Positions 20,101 through 35,800 of a DNA stretch of 64,000 nucleotides are shown here, piece by piece (within the stretch, counting starts at the first letter, position 1; the number at the start of each line of letters is the position of its first letter). The notes beneath the pieces were generated by a model that had not been told where the DNA came from, ran no database searches, and saw only the letters and a program-made list of their open reading frames with translations. Source of the stretch: Whitmania pigra (Eukaryota; Annelida; Clitellata; Hirudinida; Haemopidae); NCBI GenBank assembly GCA_021613335.1, contig JAJTWR010000365.1:3042501-3106500 (forward strand). The letters run 5' to 3'. A program made the position numbers and the translations under genes.

Positions 20101-21980
20101 TAAATTAATGAATGTTACTTTATAATATCAAAAGCTTTATCGGTGCCAACATCTTCACATTCTGGTGCATCTGCAAATATCAAGTACATTTCTCCACACA
20201 CCATTTCACATCTTTCAAGTTAGAGTAAGATGCGTCGCTTGAATCATTAGATACACCAATCTCCAGCCAAGAGTTGTTAATCATTTCAGGAGAAAAAAAA
20301 CTCGATCTTTGTGTTATTCCAATTTTATATTCTATATTTTATAACAAGGATCTGGTGGACCCAATTAACCGCACTTATGAAATGAATTTACAAAAACATC
20401 TAATAAAGATGGAGTAGATTCAAATGTCTTTTTAGAAAATGAATCTTTCCAAGGCATCCATTAGATGCATCGTTCTGTTTGGTTCTGGAACCACGTGATA
20501 AATTGACCATAAATTGATTTCAGTCATCAATTCCGCGCCAATAGCAGATGCATCCATCACTGCGGATGCAGTTTCATCGGTTGCTGAAGTCACTTCTTGA
20601 GATAATTACATTCGTTGAGATGCTTGCAATTAAACGTTGATTCAACTGCGAAGCACCCAGTGAACTCTCATCGAGGTAAGTTTTTATTTATTGACGAAGA
20701 CATGTTATAAACTCTTTTGTTAGACAAATCAACAGAACAATGGATATCCTTAAAATTCAATTTTGCGATGATGAATTTTGATAAGAACCTCAAATTAAAA
20801 TCATATCTCGGAGAATTGATAAGAGTTTTAAAGGGGCGAAGAGTGGCAGATCTGATAAATTGACGTGCATATGTATCACGATAAGGAACCAAATAAGGAA
20901 CATCTATTGACTGTCATAATTTATTACGAAACAATATATTTTCTGCGGAAATTACTTTAATTAGTTCTATTAGATTGAATTATAAATAATAAATTAAGAA
21001 ATAAATGCATTTCTCAAAACTGACAAATAAATCTAAGCCTGGAATCGCTGATCTGCCTTCTGCCCTGTAATTCCTGTGTTTATGGGAGGAATAAATAATG
21101 GATTAACTTGCTGAGAAGGTGAGAAAGTGCGGGAAAAGAGGCAGACAATGTTGTTTAGAGAAATATTGATAAAACGATGGAAAACCATTGATTATGATTT
21201 GATTGCCTTTTTTTGCTTTACAAAATAAAAATTAAAAATATAAAATGAAACGAGACTAAAATAATTATTTTGTAAAAGAGAAAAAAAAACACCACAGAGT
21301 TTGCGTAACCTCGGAATGCCAAGCAGCCAAACATACGGACATATTGTTCTGATTCTCGGCTGAATTAGTCACTTAAAGGGAGCTAAATCACCTGAAACTA
21401 ATTACTAAAATGTCTCATGAAAAAGATTTGCTAATAACAGATTTACGACAAACTTTTAATTACAAACGAGTGAATGCTGCTAAAGGAGCATATTTTAAGC
21501 TTTCAATTTGAGGAACATCTTGTCTACCATTTTTGATTAATGATTAATAATAGTGACAAAAATTAACAAATACTTGTTAAATTACAAAATTAATACAAAA
21601 TAATAAATAAAACAGGTTTATTATTAATGTATACTAGCTCTTAAGTCACGTACAACTCATAAGGGTGTCAAGACATTAAGACATCGTGACACTTTTGACA
21701 TCTCATAAACATTCCTAGCTCAAACATTTTGTGTGAAATAAAAAATAAGAAAATAAGTAAATTAAAATGTAATTTGATTAACAATGCCATCATTACCATT
21801 AACACGGGCTTTATTAAATTTTGATCTTTATCACCAATAAATTTGGTGTTTTTCCTAAATAGTTATTTAAACAAAAATATTTCCAAGACTCAAAAGTGCA
21901 CTCAAAATGAATCCATTATCTCATTGAATAAAATATCAGCTTACAAACTTAGCATCGAGTTTAATAGATTTCCTGCTGAG
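17133..21980. other. UBE2R 3' flank and long intergenic region
   Basis: Directly after the UBE2R stop there is GC-richer 3'UTR-like sequence with a short CATC run (17201-17226) and an AATAAA near 18165. The rest is AT-rich. Short minus-strand open frames (17775-18779) show no recognisable domain or splice logic. A possible pseudogene fragment lies at 20130-20640 and is listed separately. Confidence 0.4.
20130..20640 (-). pseudogene. possible degenerate coding fragment, unknown family
   Basis: On the minus strand two stretches read as plausible protein but are separated by stops and frameshifts. One runs from about 20605 to 20433 (starts EVTSATDETASAVMDASAIG). The other runs from about 20285 to 20185 (includes SNLKDVKWCVEKC). 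The second has the spacing of a small extracellular Cys-containing domain, but it is too short to name. Codon-like composition stands out from the AT-rich surroundings. Low certainty. Confidence 0.2.
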
Positions 21981-21987
21981 CTAAGGC

Positions 21988-22915
<928 letters not shown>

Positions 22916-23807
22916 TCGAGCGAGGAAAGTAAAAAGCACTGGATCGTTTTGTTCCTCATCAATTTGTTGCTGCAGAGACACGCGAGACTCGAAAATAGGA
23001 TTGATTTGTTTGTTGCTAAATAATATTAATTATTTGATTTAATAAATGAACAATATCAAGTAACATTAATTAATTTAATATGTTAGCTAGTAATTAAGAT
23101 TAATTAATATAATAAGTTAATTAATATTCATTATTATTAAAAAGTAAACGTTGTTAATTAGCAAGAGACTGATCAAAAGTAAGTGGGTTTTCTTATTAAT
23201 TATTAATAATTATGATATATTTCCATCGTTCTTTTTGAAATAGTGTTATGTATTTTCAACTATTTTTTTTAAATCATTGAACAATTTGTAAAAAATTAGC
23301 TGTTGGTTGATTATAAAACGTTAAACTAATGTTGAACTTATTAATTATTCCAGACAACGTTTTATCAGTTAACCAGTTGTAAACTGCTGTTCTTAAGTAA
23401 CAGCTGCCTGAAATTGATTTAGCAGCAACAAACTCTGACTAGAAATATGGCGGGAATTCTTGTGAAAATTCTCCTTTTCTTGTAAAAATGCAATAATAAA
23501 AAAAATAATATAATAATAATAATAGCAAACAAATAGTAATAACAATAATTTTAATTACAGATTTCATTGAGAAAGGTAAATCCTGCTAATTTTACGCAAA
23601 GATACCATGAGACAATGTTCTGACAGTTTTATTAAATACATTTAAAATTTAATTATTAATAAATTTGAAATTATTTATCAAAATATTTTAAAGATTTTGT
23701 TGTTTTATTAACTTTTGTTGTTAACAATTTTGCAACAACATTGCGAATATTAACTTTAGCAAAAGATTTATTGTTTGTAAAGTAAAAATAAGTTTTAAAT
23801 TTAAACT

Positions 23808-24032
23808 TAAAAATAATTAATTATAAACTTAAAAATAATTAATTATAAACTTAAAAATAATTAATTATAAACTTAAAAGTAATTAATTATAAACTTAAAA
23901 ATAATTAATTATAAACTTAAAAATAAATAATTATTAACTTAAAAATAATTAATTATAAACTTAAAAATATCATTAATTATAAACTTAAAAATAATTAATT
24001 ATAAACTTAAAAATAATTAATTATAAACTTAA
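23808..24032. repeat. about 20-bp AT-only minisatellite, about 10 copies
   Basis: The unit TTAAAAATAATTAATTATAAAC is repeated about ten times in tandem, with small variants (a G for A near 23879 and a short insertion near 23969). Confidence 0.9.
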
Positions 24033-24999
24033 AAACATTGAATCCTACTTTAATACTAACCAGGTAGACGTATCTATTTATTTATTTAAAAGTGGATTTA
24101 TTTTGTAATTGCTTTAAATAATAATAATAATGTAATGACATTTTAAGTTATTATTATTACTATTACTATATTTTCAAAAATTTCTTCAATTAATTATGTA
24201 AATTTTAAACAAAGTATAAGATTAAATAAAGTATTTAATTCAATTGACAATTAATGTAAACGATAATAATAATTTTAAATTACTTTTACATCTTGAATTT
24301 AAAATATTATTCCATCAAAAAACGAATAAGGTTGTCTGTTGCCATGGATATTTTCATTAAATTTTACATTTTAATTTTAAACAACATTTCTTATTAACGT
24401 TTAATTATACTGTTTTACTTTGTAATTTTACCATTCATAATATTTCATTATTACATTAACAACTGAATTACTAAAGATATCATCTTACATTAAAATATAT
24501 ATCGTCATAATTTTAATCAAGCGTTCCAATGTTTGTTTATTTGAGTCTATTATTATGTTATTATTATTTTATTGTCTTATTCGAATCTTTTATTTCCCCT
24601 CAAGTTGTAATAAAAGAACTGAACTGAACTTTGGGTTTGCATATTTTTCTTAGATGTTATTTCTTCCTTATCTTCAACTATTGTCTGACAAGAAACAAAA
24701 TCTCCCTTTTAATGGAAACAACAATGCAAACAAAAAAACACATTAATTAAATACACGAGAATTTTTCTTATCGTTTGAAAATGTTGAAAATAATTTTAAT
24801 ATTTTGATAATAGCAATGAGTAAATACTGAATAAAATTATTAAAAATAATTGAACAAATAATTCAATGTTCAAGTATGGCGCCCGTTCAGATAGGCTATC
24901 GATAGATAAGATGGAATAAGTTCAACTTAAGGACATCTGGGTTGGCCACTGCCTGCAGACGTTTTTCAAGTTCATAAAATAACTGGAGTTCTAAAATTT

Positions 25000-25105
25000 C
25001 CCTTTTCAGTTAAGCGTTAAGTTTTGTACTTAATTAAAATTTTAAATCAATAATTTAAATTACTTAATTTTGTACTTAATTAAAAGTTTAAATTAATAAT
25101 TTAAA
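25000..25105. repeat. short direct repeat, two copies
   Basis: The segment TTTTGTACTTAATTAAAA, with its following TTTAAAT..AATAATTTAAA, occurs twice in tandem (about 25021-25065 and 25067-25111). Confidence 0.7.
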
Positions 25106-25334
25106 GTACATAATTTTCCAATAATAATGTTTTGTTCAAATGAAAAAACTGGATGGAATGCCTTGAAATTGTCAAACACATATGATAGGCTCATAGGGAT
25201 TGATGAATAAATTGCATTCAGTAACTCAGTAGAGCTGTTTAGTTATGGTAATTGAGGCATCGTAAAACACAAGTTAATTCTAACCTTAAACTCTCCTAAA
25301 CGATTCTTTATGGAAACAAGATTTACGACGTTTG

Positions 25335-25456
25335 ATTTGTGGTATTATTATAATTTGATTTTGTGATATTATTATAATTTGATTTTGTGATATTATTATA
25401 ATTTGATCTTGTGGTATTATTATAATTTAATTTTGTGGTATTATTATGATTTGATT
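25335..25456. repeat. about 24-bp minisatellite, five copies
   Basis: Five tandem copies of a unit close to TTGTGGTATTATTATAATTTGA, with G/A and T/C variants. Confidence 0.85.
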
Positions 25457-25595
25457 TGAGTTCTTCCTGGTATTTTGAAGATTTAATATTGCTTTCTTTT
25501 CGCATTTACAATGTCTGATCATGCGAGATGTTTGACTGGTAACTAATAAATATAAATAAATAAATAAATTAATTAATACATTATACATTAATATT

Positions 25596-25664
25596 AATAT
25601 TAACAATAACAATGAATAATAATAATGAATAATAATAATGACGATAATAATAATAACAATAATA

Positions 25665-25705
<41 letters not shown>

Positions 25706-25706
25706 C
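25596..25706. repeat. (AAT)n-rich microsatellite
   Basis: AAT trinucleotides with AAC and GAATAATAATAAT variants, ending in a pure AAT run. Confidence 0.9.
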
Positions 25707-26645
25707 ATAAATGATATTTATTATCTTTGAAATACGATTTGCAAGAACACTCGATGACGTCACGCGTTGCAGTTTTATTTGAGCACCTGTTGTTTTGTGA
25801 TTTCTGGAATTCTTTCTCACATGTTTAAAGATGTAATACGATTACTAATAATGCTAATTATACCAATGATACTACTACTATTACTAATAAGGTTAGTAAA
25901 ATTTAGAATCATAATATTAATAATAATAATAATGTTTACTTTGCACAAAAAGAAGGAAGGGAAATGATGATGATGATGATAATGATAATGACTTGTTTCA
26001 TAACAAGATAATCATTATTTTTATTGATGTGATGCTGATTATGATGACGATTGTGACCTCTGAAGAATTAACCTTTTAAGTGCAAGGTAATTTGACATTC
26101 ACCTGACAGAAAGTGTCGTTTCAAGCATTAATTTAATTGCGGAAACCAAGTTTATTAAAAAAAAAAATATTATTTTTGATTATTAAAATATGACCTTGTA
26201 CAATATTTCTGAATATTTTATTTGTGAAGCATAAAAATAATTGGATCCTCGAATAGATTCCCGATCAATTCTTTTCGACAGTTCTATTTTTGAACGAAAT
26301 TGGAAACAATTTGAAGAGATTTTAGGGATGTAAAGGAGGCGTCATCATCGTCGTCATGTTCGCCATCATAATCGTCATCATCATCATCATCATCCATAAA
26401 ATTTAAATCGACTTACCTCATAGCACATGTTGATAAACAAACATTTACAAAATGTCTCAATGCCCAATTAACAATATGAAGAAAAAACGTGAACGATTTG
26501 AAATTTTTAATTAATCAATTTAACTTCAGAGTCTGCCTAAAACAGGAAAAAGGTGATAGACTCATCAGAATCATCATCATCATCTCAGTCGGTTTCATAA
26601 GAATGATCTTTAAGCTGCCCGTGATTGGCTGATTTGAACTGAAAC

Positions 26646-26824
26646 ATGGAGGCTAACTTGAACCAGTTTCGTCTGCTCACAGTGGAGGGAGAACAACTTG
26701 CAAACGCGCAACGACGAGGTAGCCATGGAGATGATATTGGATGCTTGAAGGGGAGTCCACTTGTCAAACAGTGAGTTTTTTAAATTGATGTTTAAATGAT
26801 TAAACTGGTGATGATGACAATGAC

Positions 26825-26883
<59 letters not shown>

Positions 26884-29800
26884 CGATGATGCTTTTCTTC
26901 TCCTGTTGCTGCAGTGTCGTCAATGTAATGCTGCTGGTAACAAATGTGCCAGTTAATAATACATCAGATCCAATAAATATCGAGCAACAACAAATTAGTT
27001 TACTTAATTAACAGTTTTTTTTTTAATAACCTGATATCAGATTAATTTATAATTCGTTTGAAGTAAGAATTTGTTGGAATCTTGTGGTGGAGTTTCACAA
27101 ATCTTTGATCAGTTTGATTAACGACGGAAACGATAATAAATAAAAATGAAATAAATAATTTACAAAATGATAATTTATAAATTATATGACTTATGATATT
27201 AATTGTAATTGTACTTCATATATATAGCTCCATATGCATAGCCTCAGAGGCGCTTCTTGAAACCATTTATATAGGAAAGGCTGGGTTTCGAACACGACAC
27301 ATTTAAGACTGTTGCCATTACCGTCGCATGCAGGCACGTAACCTTTTTAATAACATATTGAATAAATAAATGAAATGCCATCAGCCGATTGGTCTACGAA
27401 GATTGTCCTTACTTCGACTCTTCAAAGAGCAGCAAAACCAACGACAAACTTCGCAAAAGTTCCTCAACACGTTCGAAAGACCAGCTCTCCTGCCAACTGC
27501 ACACTTCCCTCTCTCACGAACCCGCCATCTGCGACCACCCACATCACCATCATCGTCGTCATCATCAACTCTGCCGCCATTTGAGAGGCATCACCACTTT
27601 TCAAGCCAAGTCGAGACCTCGATCGCAGTCCAATCGTCAGCTGTCGCTACAGCAAGACGCCGATGACGACGACGACGACGACAGCAGAAGTTCGAGACGT
27701 TCGCTACCGCTCTCAGAGGAGTCTGAAGCCTTGTTGCAGCAGATTTCCTGTCGAAACAAAACTCCGCAAGATGTCTTCCTGGGACTCGAGGATAGAAAAA
27801 GAAGTAAAAAGGGTTTTCCAGAAAAAGATGAAGAAACTTCAACATTGGAATTGGTTGAGGAAAGAATTGAGGACGAGAAAAAGAAGAAAGGGGAAGAAAA
27901 TCTTATCAACAGCATCAAATCTCTCGAAAAGACGATGATCCTCCATTGCCAGTTGCTGAGTAAAAGACTTGCAAGAGAAAGAACAACTGTTCAGCAGAAA
28001 TTCAATGGAGACTCAAAACATCATCATCATCAACGTCCAGTCGAACAACCGTCTCTGGCCCACGTGACCCCGAAGACGAACGTTCGAGTGGATAAAGTGA
28101 GTTAGAAATGTGAACATGGTTTTGGATGGTGAATAGTTTATGCTAATGAGGTTTTGTTTCCAGTGGTGATGTCATACGATTAATATTAATGTTAATTTAG
28201 TGGGTAATATTTACTAATATTTCATTATTGCCGTTAATAAGAAAAAGTTAAAAAGACATTGTCGAACCACTTCAGCCATTTTGAAATTAATTCTAAGTTA
28301 TTTAAATGACAGGCAGACGAATAAATATTTTATCATGTAATTTTATTAATTTACTTACGGTAACAAGTATATTATAATATATATTTACTAATATTAAAAT
28401 ATTAGTATATTATAATTTACATTATATTTGATCACGAAGACTTCTTATATTTCTTGAAAGAAAAAAAGTTTTCCAAATAAAATCGTTCGGATAGTTTTAC
28501 TTTGCCTTTGAGTACTTTCCAATCATGAAGTGGATTGCAAAGTGATAAAGTTGCTCAAGACACAATACTTTAAAATTTACTTATTTTTTTTAAAATCAAG
28601 AATTAAACTTAATTTTAAATTTCAATTTATAAATTGATTTACATTATAAATTTTATTTACACTAGTCGTAAATATTTTAACAAGTAATTTATTATTATTA
28701 ATTATTTTATTACCCAAATTGTATTTGAAGTCTTCACACATTTTTTGGGGTATTTTGTGACACAAAACATTTTATTTTGAACTTTCATTGAAAATTTAAA
28801 GTTGTGTGGGATGTCATTGCTACATAATTATTTGTTAGTATAAGTATGAAATAAAGCAGTTATTAATCATTATGTTATTATTCACAACATTATTAAGATT
28901 AATAAGAAAACTAATGAAAAAAGTTAACTCATCATCAAAGTCAACTTGGTCTGATATTTGTAACAATTACTTTTTAAAAATAACAACAACCTTTGACCTT
29001 TCGAACTATGGTTTTCAGGGTTCAAAGTTCATCGTCGTAGAAATTCAAACCCCCACTGCTTAGTTGTTTGCATCTTTCTAAAAATAACTCGTTTGGAAAA
29101 CAACTTCTCAGAGGTGTTTTCCTATTTTTACGATAATCAATTTTTCAAGATTATCACTTTTCATCAAATTCATCACTTCATCATCATCATCATCATCGTT
29201 ATCGTCATCTTGATAGTCGTGATCGTCGTAGTCGTCATCATCATCATCGTTATCGTCATCTTGATAGTCGTGATCGTCGTAGTCGTCGTCATCATCATCG
29301 TCGTCACCACTTTATCAGCATCATCATATCAACTTCGTCCTTATTCCGAGGTTCAAATTGGCTGCTCGTCAAAAATGTGGACCTTCACCTTAAACGGTGC
29401 ATCTTAAATAAGAAGACCTAAATTAAAGCTTCTTTAAAGTTCATTTATAATAATTTTTTCATTAAAATTCATTTATAATAATTTTTTCTTTAAAATTCAT
29501 TTACAATAATTTTTTCTTTTAAATTCATTTATAATAATTTTATAGTTAATCCTCCTCAAATTCACTTATATTGATTTTTCTTTCATTTAATTTATTTAAT
29601 GCTGAAAACAAATGTGAACATCACTTAATTTTCTGATCGTCAAAAGAATAATAACAGTAAAAGATGAAATAATAAATTTTATTATTAATTATCAAAATTA
29701 TTAATTATTTTTCTTTTGGAACCACGTAACAACGCAAATATTAATGGCTATGCTATCATTATTTAATATTCTACAGTATTAAATCAGACATTTAAATATA

Positions 29801-32800
29801 TGAGCTAAATTAAATAATAATTTCTTTTATAAAATGAAATCTCGCAAACATTTAAATAATAATGAGAAAAATATTATTCAATCCCAACTTTAAAAATATT
29901 ATTCAATTCACTTTAAAAATACTTTAAAATGTCCAAAACATTTGCACGGCCGAAGCATGGTAGTTTGATTTTTATTGTACTCCTTGACATCCAATTTAAG
30001 GATTTAGGTTGATTTATATAAGTATTTATTTTATTTTCTTTGAAATGCTTCACAAATAAATTTATTAAAATTACTACAAATAATAATTATTTATCATTTA
30101 TTCAAATTAGCATTTGTTAATATTCCAAAAGGAAATTCAAAAGTGATTAGCCGCAATAGCGTAAATCTTATGCAATCACCTCATGATCAACATTTAAAAA
30201 AAAAACAATTTTTATGCAATAAATTCTTGCAGGTAATTTATTCATCCGTTGAAAGATTTATAATTGTCTGAAAATCTGCCTTCGATCGAAACATAATTTG
30301 ATCACTTTGTTCTTGTTGCTTATTTGTTTTTTATTTTTTACGAATAATTGTTTTTTAAATTTATTTCAAATTAAATACTGATAATATATGATAAATAAAT
30401 TAAAATACTGATTTGAAAGGTTTTTAAAATATTTTTTAAAATAACTATACAACGATTTATTTTCATTTTTGATTATTTGATATTTTTAAACCATTAGTTT
30501 AACATTAATTCATTAAATATCCACGAAAGTCTTAAATACTCTCAACTCCTCACGTCTCTCCATACATAAACCATCGTAATAATAATAATAAAAAAAAAAT
30601 TTAGTTTTAGTTTTTAACGAGTAATAAGTTAACGTCCAACGCAGGTGAGCGTGTATATGAGAGTGATATTTCTGAAGATCGGAGAGATAGACACGATGAA
30701 GGAGAATTTCATGGCAGATGCTTTCATCCAGGCGAGATGGAGAGAACCTGCACTTGATGGACTCCAGAGCCAGGTAAATGTCAGTGACCCGGTAATTGAA
30801 CTCAATTGATCTGTTTTAATTTCAATCATTTAATCATTTCAATCACTTGAAAGTTTAGATGAAGCTTTGTGACGTGTTATTGAAATGGGTTTGAGTTACA
30901 ATCGAATTTAGGGAAAATAATATTATGTTGTTTTTGTAATCAAAAATATGAATAAAGAAATTTAAATTGTGATACCTACAGGACTATGGGATGTACCTCA
31001 GAAATTTGAAATGAGATTATAACCACAATGTTAAAATCAAACTTAATTGATAACAAATTCGGAATTATTAAATTATTAAATATTTAGGGAATGTTACTTT
31101 TAATTTGTTTATTTGTTTTATTTGCAGTATTTTTATTAAATAATAATTCGTTTAAATATCTGGGACAATAAAATTTTGTGATTAGGAAAGTGTTGATGTT
31201 TGTAACAGGTGTTGCTTCATAAATCATTTTTATGAGGTCGATCGGCGATAACCTTTTAAATAGTAGTAGTAGTAGTAATAATGATAATAATAATATGAAT
31301 AATAGCAATAATAATAGTAATACTACTACTACTAATAATAATAACAATAACATAATATTAATAGCATTAATAATAATGTGCAGCTTCTCAGTGCCCAGAG
31401 TATGGAGGACGTAGAATGGGACAAGTACTGGAATCCCAAGTTGTACGTTGAAAATAATTTGGGGGAACCCAAGGAAACCATTTGGCAGACTGTCAGTTAC
31501 GGATTGAAAGGTGAAGCCACAGTGTATGAAAGGAGAAGGATTAAGGGATGCTTCTTGGAGAACCTGGAACTTGATGATTTTCCGTTCGATACACAGGTAT
31601 ATACGTGTGAGTGTGTATGTATGTATGTGTATGTATGTATGTATGTAGGTATGTATGTATGTATGTATGTATGTATGTATGTATGTATGTATGTATGTAT
31701 GTATGTATGTATGTATGTATGTATGTATGTATGTATGTATGTATGTATGTATGTATGTATGTATGTATGTATGTATGTATGTAGTATGTATGTATGTATG
31801 TATGTATGTATGTATGTATGTATGTATGTATGTATGTATGTATGTATGTATGTATGTATGTATGTAGTATGTATGTATGTATGTATGTATGTATGTATGT
31901 ATGTATGTATGTATGTATGTATGTATGTATGTATGTGTTAGTGTGTGAGTTATTTAAAAGTAAAATATATTTCTAACTGTGTTTTCAAATGAGTAATTTT
32001 CGATTATTTTTGAATTAACGCGAAGATTCCTGGTGTTAGAAATAACAGGGGAAAACACAACATAGCAAAGCACTTTATGTCTTGCGCGAACATGTGATGC
32101 TGTAGTGTTGTGATGTTGTGAACTAAAAAAACAAGCCATTTTAAAACTTGGAGAAAATCAAAGATCCAGTTCACACCTGACAACATATTTTAAGATTAAG
32201 TTTCGGTGAAATAATTAATAATTTAAGTGATGAATATTCATTCGTTTTTATAAATTGTTTTTGCACATTGTCTTTCTGTCTTCGGCATTATTTAGGCATC
32301 TCCGATTCTAAACATATATGGTGCCATATAAATTAACTATTATTATATATTTTTAAAGTATTAATTGTGGTTAATTATTATTAAATTACTACTACTAATA
32401 AATAAATTAAAATGCAAATTAATTAAATATACTTAAAATGTTTTTAAGAAATATAAAAAAATAAAATATTACTTCTCTTTGGATTGAATGGATTTATAAA
32501 AAAATTTCTGGCGTCGCTAAAAGTACCAAGACATTTTGACTTTATTCGAGATATAAATAAATAAATAAATAAATAAATAAATCCACCTGATGGAGGTGCT
32601 GATGACGGATGGAATTGCAAGTTCATAACAATCTCATTTCATTGAACTGAAAAGTGGTGATGGACTATTTTGTAAATTGTTTTTGTTTAAAGTATAAATA
32701 GATTAAAGATATAATTATAGTTACAAATTGTTTATCAACGAATAACATTAAAACTGGTATACTAGCAATTTTAAATTTTAACTAGGCTGCCTTTGTAAAC

Positions 32801-35800
32801 GAGAAAACTCAATTTAAAATAAAATCCTTATTGAAGATGCATGCCGTCATCGATGACATTCAATATTTTATTCTTATACGTATGTAACTTAATTATAAAA
32901 TATATTTGAATAAGTAATGTATAGTCAATATTTAGCCAACTTAATAATAAGTTAATAATAAAGACCTACTTTTTTTGTTCTACTTGATCATAAAGATAAC
33001 AGATGTTTAGTTGCTCAAAGATTTTTTTCAGTAAGTAAAAGAGCTAATAAAATCAATGCTGATAATATCCTGAGCGATAACGTGTTAGCAAGCGGTTATT
33101 TCGTGAAAACAAGAACATACCTTTGAGGAATTCGCATGTTTGGTAGTAAACTTTCTATTATCTTCAAGTAAACATGGATTCGCATGAATGCTCTTCGTTG
33201 ACATGTTTCCTAGTACTCCAGGGATCCTCACAAGAGTTTCCTCCGTTTTTAAGACGTCCTGCGGTTCTCCTGAATTCTTTCATCGTCAGAAGGGTACCTC
33301 CGGTTATCAGCTGGATATCCATGACGGTTTTAACCGTAGGAACTAATGTTTTATCGTCAGCTATCGGAGACTCAAAGTTGGATTTCTTAGGCCGATCGCT
33401 ACTCGCTGGACTGGAACGACTCTGAAAGCTCTCCGTTTTTTTACGTCGCCTACTTACCTGCTGTGAACCAACAAACTTCGACTCTAAGAGGCTATCTAAG
33501 GCCATCTTGAGTCCACCCCAGTTACCTAAAGCGTTAAAGCTTTCGATGGCTTCATCGCATCCTGTACTTAATAATAATTATATTAAATACTTAACAATAA
33601 TAAATGCAAACTGAGGCTTATATTTGCTTTTCTTGTAGTAGCCGGAAGACAGGCATTTTAGGGATCCTGCCACGGGCTTTAGCTTGACTATGTTTGATTT
33701 TTATTATTTGCGATTATAATTTTTGATCAATAACACAAATATATAAACCCAAGGAGCTGACTCTGACAATAACCAGTGAAAGATCAGACACGGAGTTGGA
33801 ACTGAACGAGGACAACATTGAAATTTCCAGCATCAACGTTCAGTCGTTCGTGGACGAGCAGGAATGGGCACTACACAGTCACGTGGAGACCTGGAAATGC
33901 ATCACGACGAAGATTTTCCAAAACTCGAAACTCAAGCATCCTTCCTTCTCGACCTCGTGTAGAGCATCCAGAAGAGCAGGATTTTACATCTGGAACATCT
34001 TTTTGGTCATGGTGGGAAGGGTGTTCAGTTTTTGGGTGCCGAATGTGAAGATAATTATATTAACATAATAATTAAATTAACTTATTCATGTAATTTTGTC
34101 GTGCGATTGCTGGTAGTGAAATTAATATAATTTTTAATGCTTGCCAATAAATCTCAATGATTATATCTGTGCTTAAGCTACTAATGAAATTCAATAATTT
34201 ATGATAATCAACGGTTTAAGACTAATCAAATTGCAATGTCTAAATTTACATTTTTACTTCTCGACGATTAATATAATTTTAATTTGGCGCGAGTAATAAA
34301 TTAAGGTATTTAAGCTTATCTAAGTGAGTTAGTTGCAAGTAGAAATCCCCATTTTGTTTTCTGTGAATAATTAAAAAGTAATAATGCGGGAAGTAATTAT
34401 TGATGCTTTTATTCGATGAGAGGTCGAACAGCAGATTTAATTTTTTAGGGAGGCAGATGCTATCAATAAAAGAATATTCAGATAATTCTCCAGTTTTTAA
34501 GGTATTTTTTAGCAAAGTGATTTATTGGCGACTTCCACATTGCTGCTTAGCTCGCCAGTACCAATGGATTAGAGATTAAACATAAATCACGAAGCAGTAA
34601 ATAGAATAAAATTTGTTGACATTAGATAAAATGTTTGTATTTTTTCAATTAATTGTAAATTAATTTTATAAATTATTTTCTTTCAGCTTTTCATCTGCAG
34701 TTTGACGTTTGCGACTTTCTCAGTGGAGCTGACGAAACCGGAGAACAGATTGCAACTGTCCTTCATCTTGTTGCTGACGACAATTACTTTCAAATTCGTC
34801 GTCAGTCAAACCCTGCCCAGGATTTCTTACCTCACCTATCTTGTAATTAAGCATTTCAGATTAATTTAACGCCTCTGTGACACTGTTGCTAATTAACTTC
34901 GTAACTTAATAGCGTGCTTTTAAATTGGGAAAATCGAGATATAAATATTTTAAATAAATTTATTTATTTGAAGTGGAGAGGATAATTGTTTTTTTTGTTA
35001 TGGTTAGATAGATTCTATAGTCTTGAAACTATTACGTTATATTATTACATAACTTGGCGGAAAAAATTTAACTTCACTTAAATTAACAATAACTTGCGAC
35101 CCGTCGCCCCTTTTAGTTAATAAACGATTTTTAAATTAAATAATTTAATTTTTTATGATTTAAATTAAATAAATATTTTCATCAACAGGACAAGTACATC
35201 TTGACATCTATGGGTATTTTGTGCGGTGTTTGCGTGTGGCATGCCGTCATACCACTCTTCAAGCAAGATGCTGAACTAGCCAAAGTGGCAGACAAATGGG
35301 GTCTCGTTGTGTTCTCCTCGTGTTATTTTCTATTCCATCTCTTCTTCTTCCTTTACATCTACATTATGGTTGGTCGACAATTGTTTGACTGTTCCATTAC
35401 TTGAATTAACTTGAATTTATTAATTACATAACCAATTAAGTCATCCGCATGGTAAAATGTTCTTAGCGAAGCATTCACAGTAAAGCTTAAAATAGGATAG
35501 CTTCCACATTTTTAACTGCCTATTTATTGCTTACAAGAATTTGTTACAACGCAGTTTTGCCATTAATGATAAAATGCCAATAAAATCTGTTTTTACAGGC
35601 TTTAAAAAGAAGGTGGAAATACGATCAAAAAGATAGGGACCACAAGGTAGCTAGGATAACTTTAAACTCATTTAAACTGTTTTTCCAATAGTTGCATGTC
35701 GCAGGTACAAACATTAAAACAATGAACGTAGCATTAACAAGATCATCAATCATATACAGGAAATCGTGTCTTATTTTTGTCCTCATAAGAATGTTGTTTT

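Larger units (their letters stand above)
22915..26645. other. AT-rich intergenic DNA upstream of the ion-channel gene
   Basis: Contains the minisatellite at 23.8 kb, further trinucleotide-rich stretches and short local repeats (listed separately). I see no exon with convincing splice sites. Confidence 0.5.

Noticed and set aside
31600..31976. Met-Tyr-Val-Cys repeat frames
   Set aside because: Reading of the ATGT microsatellite in the intron after ion-channel exon 4. The real exon ends at a donor at 31596.
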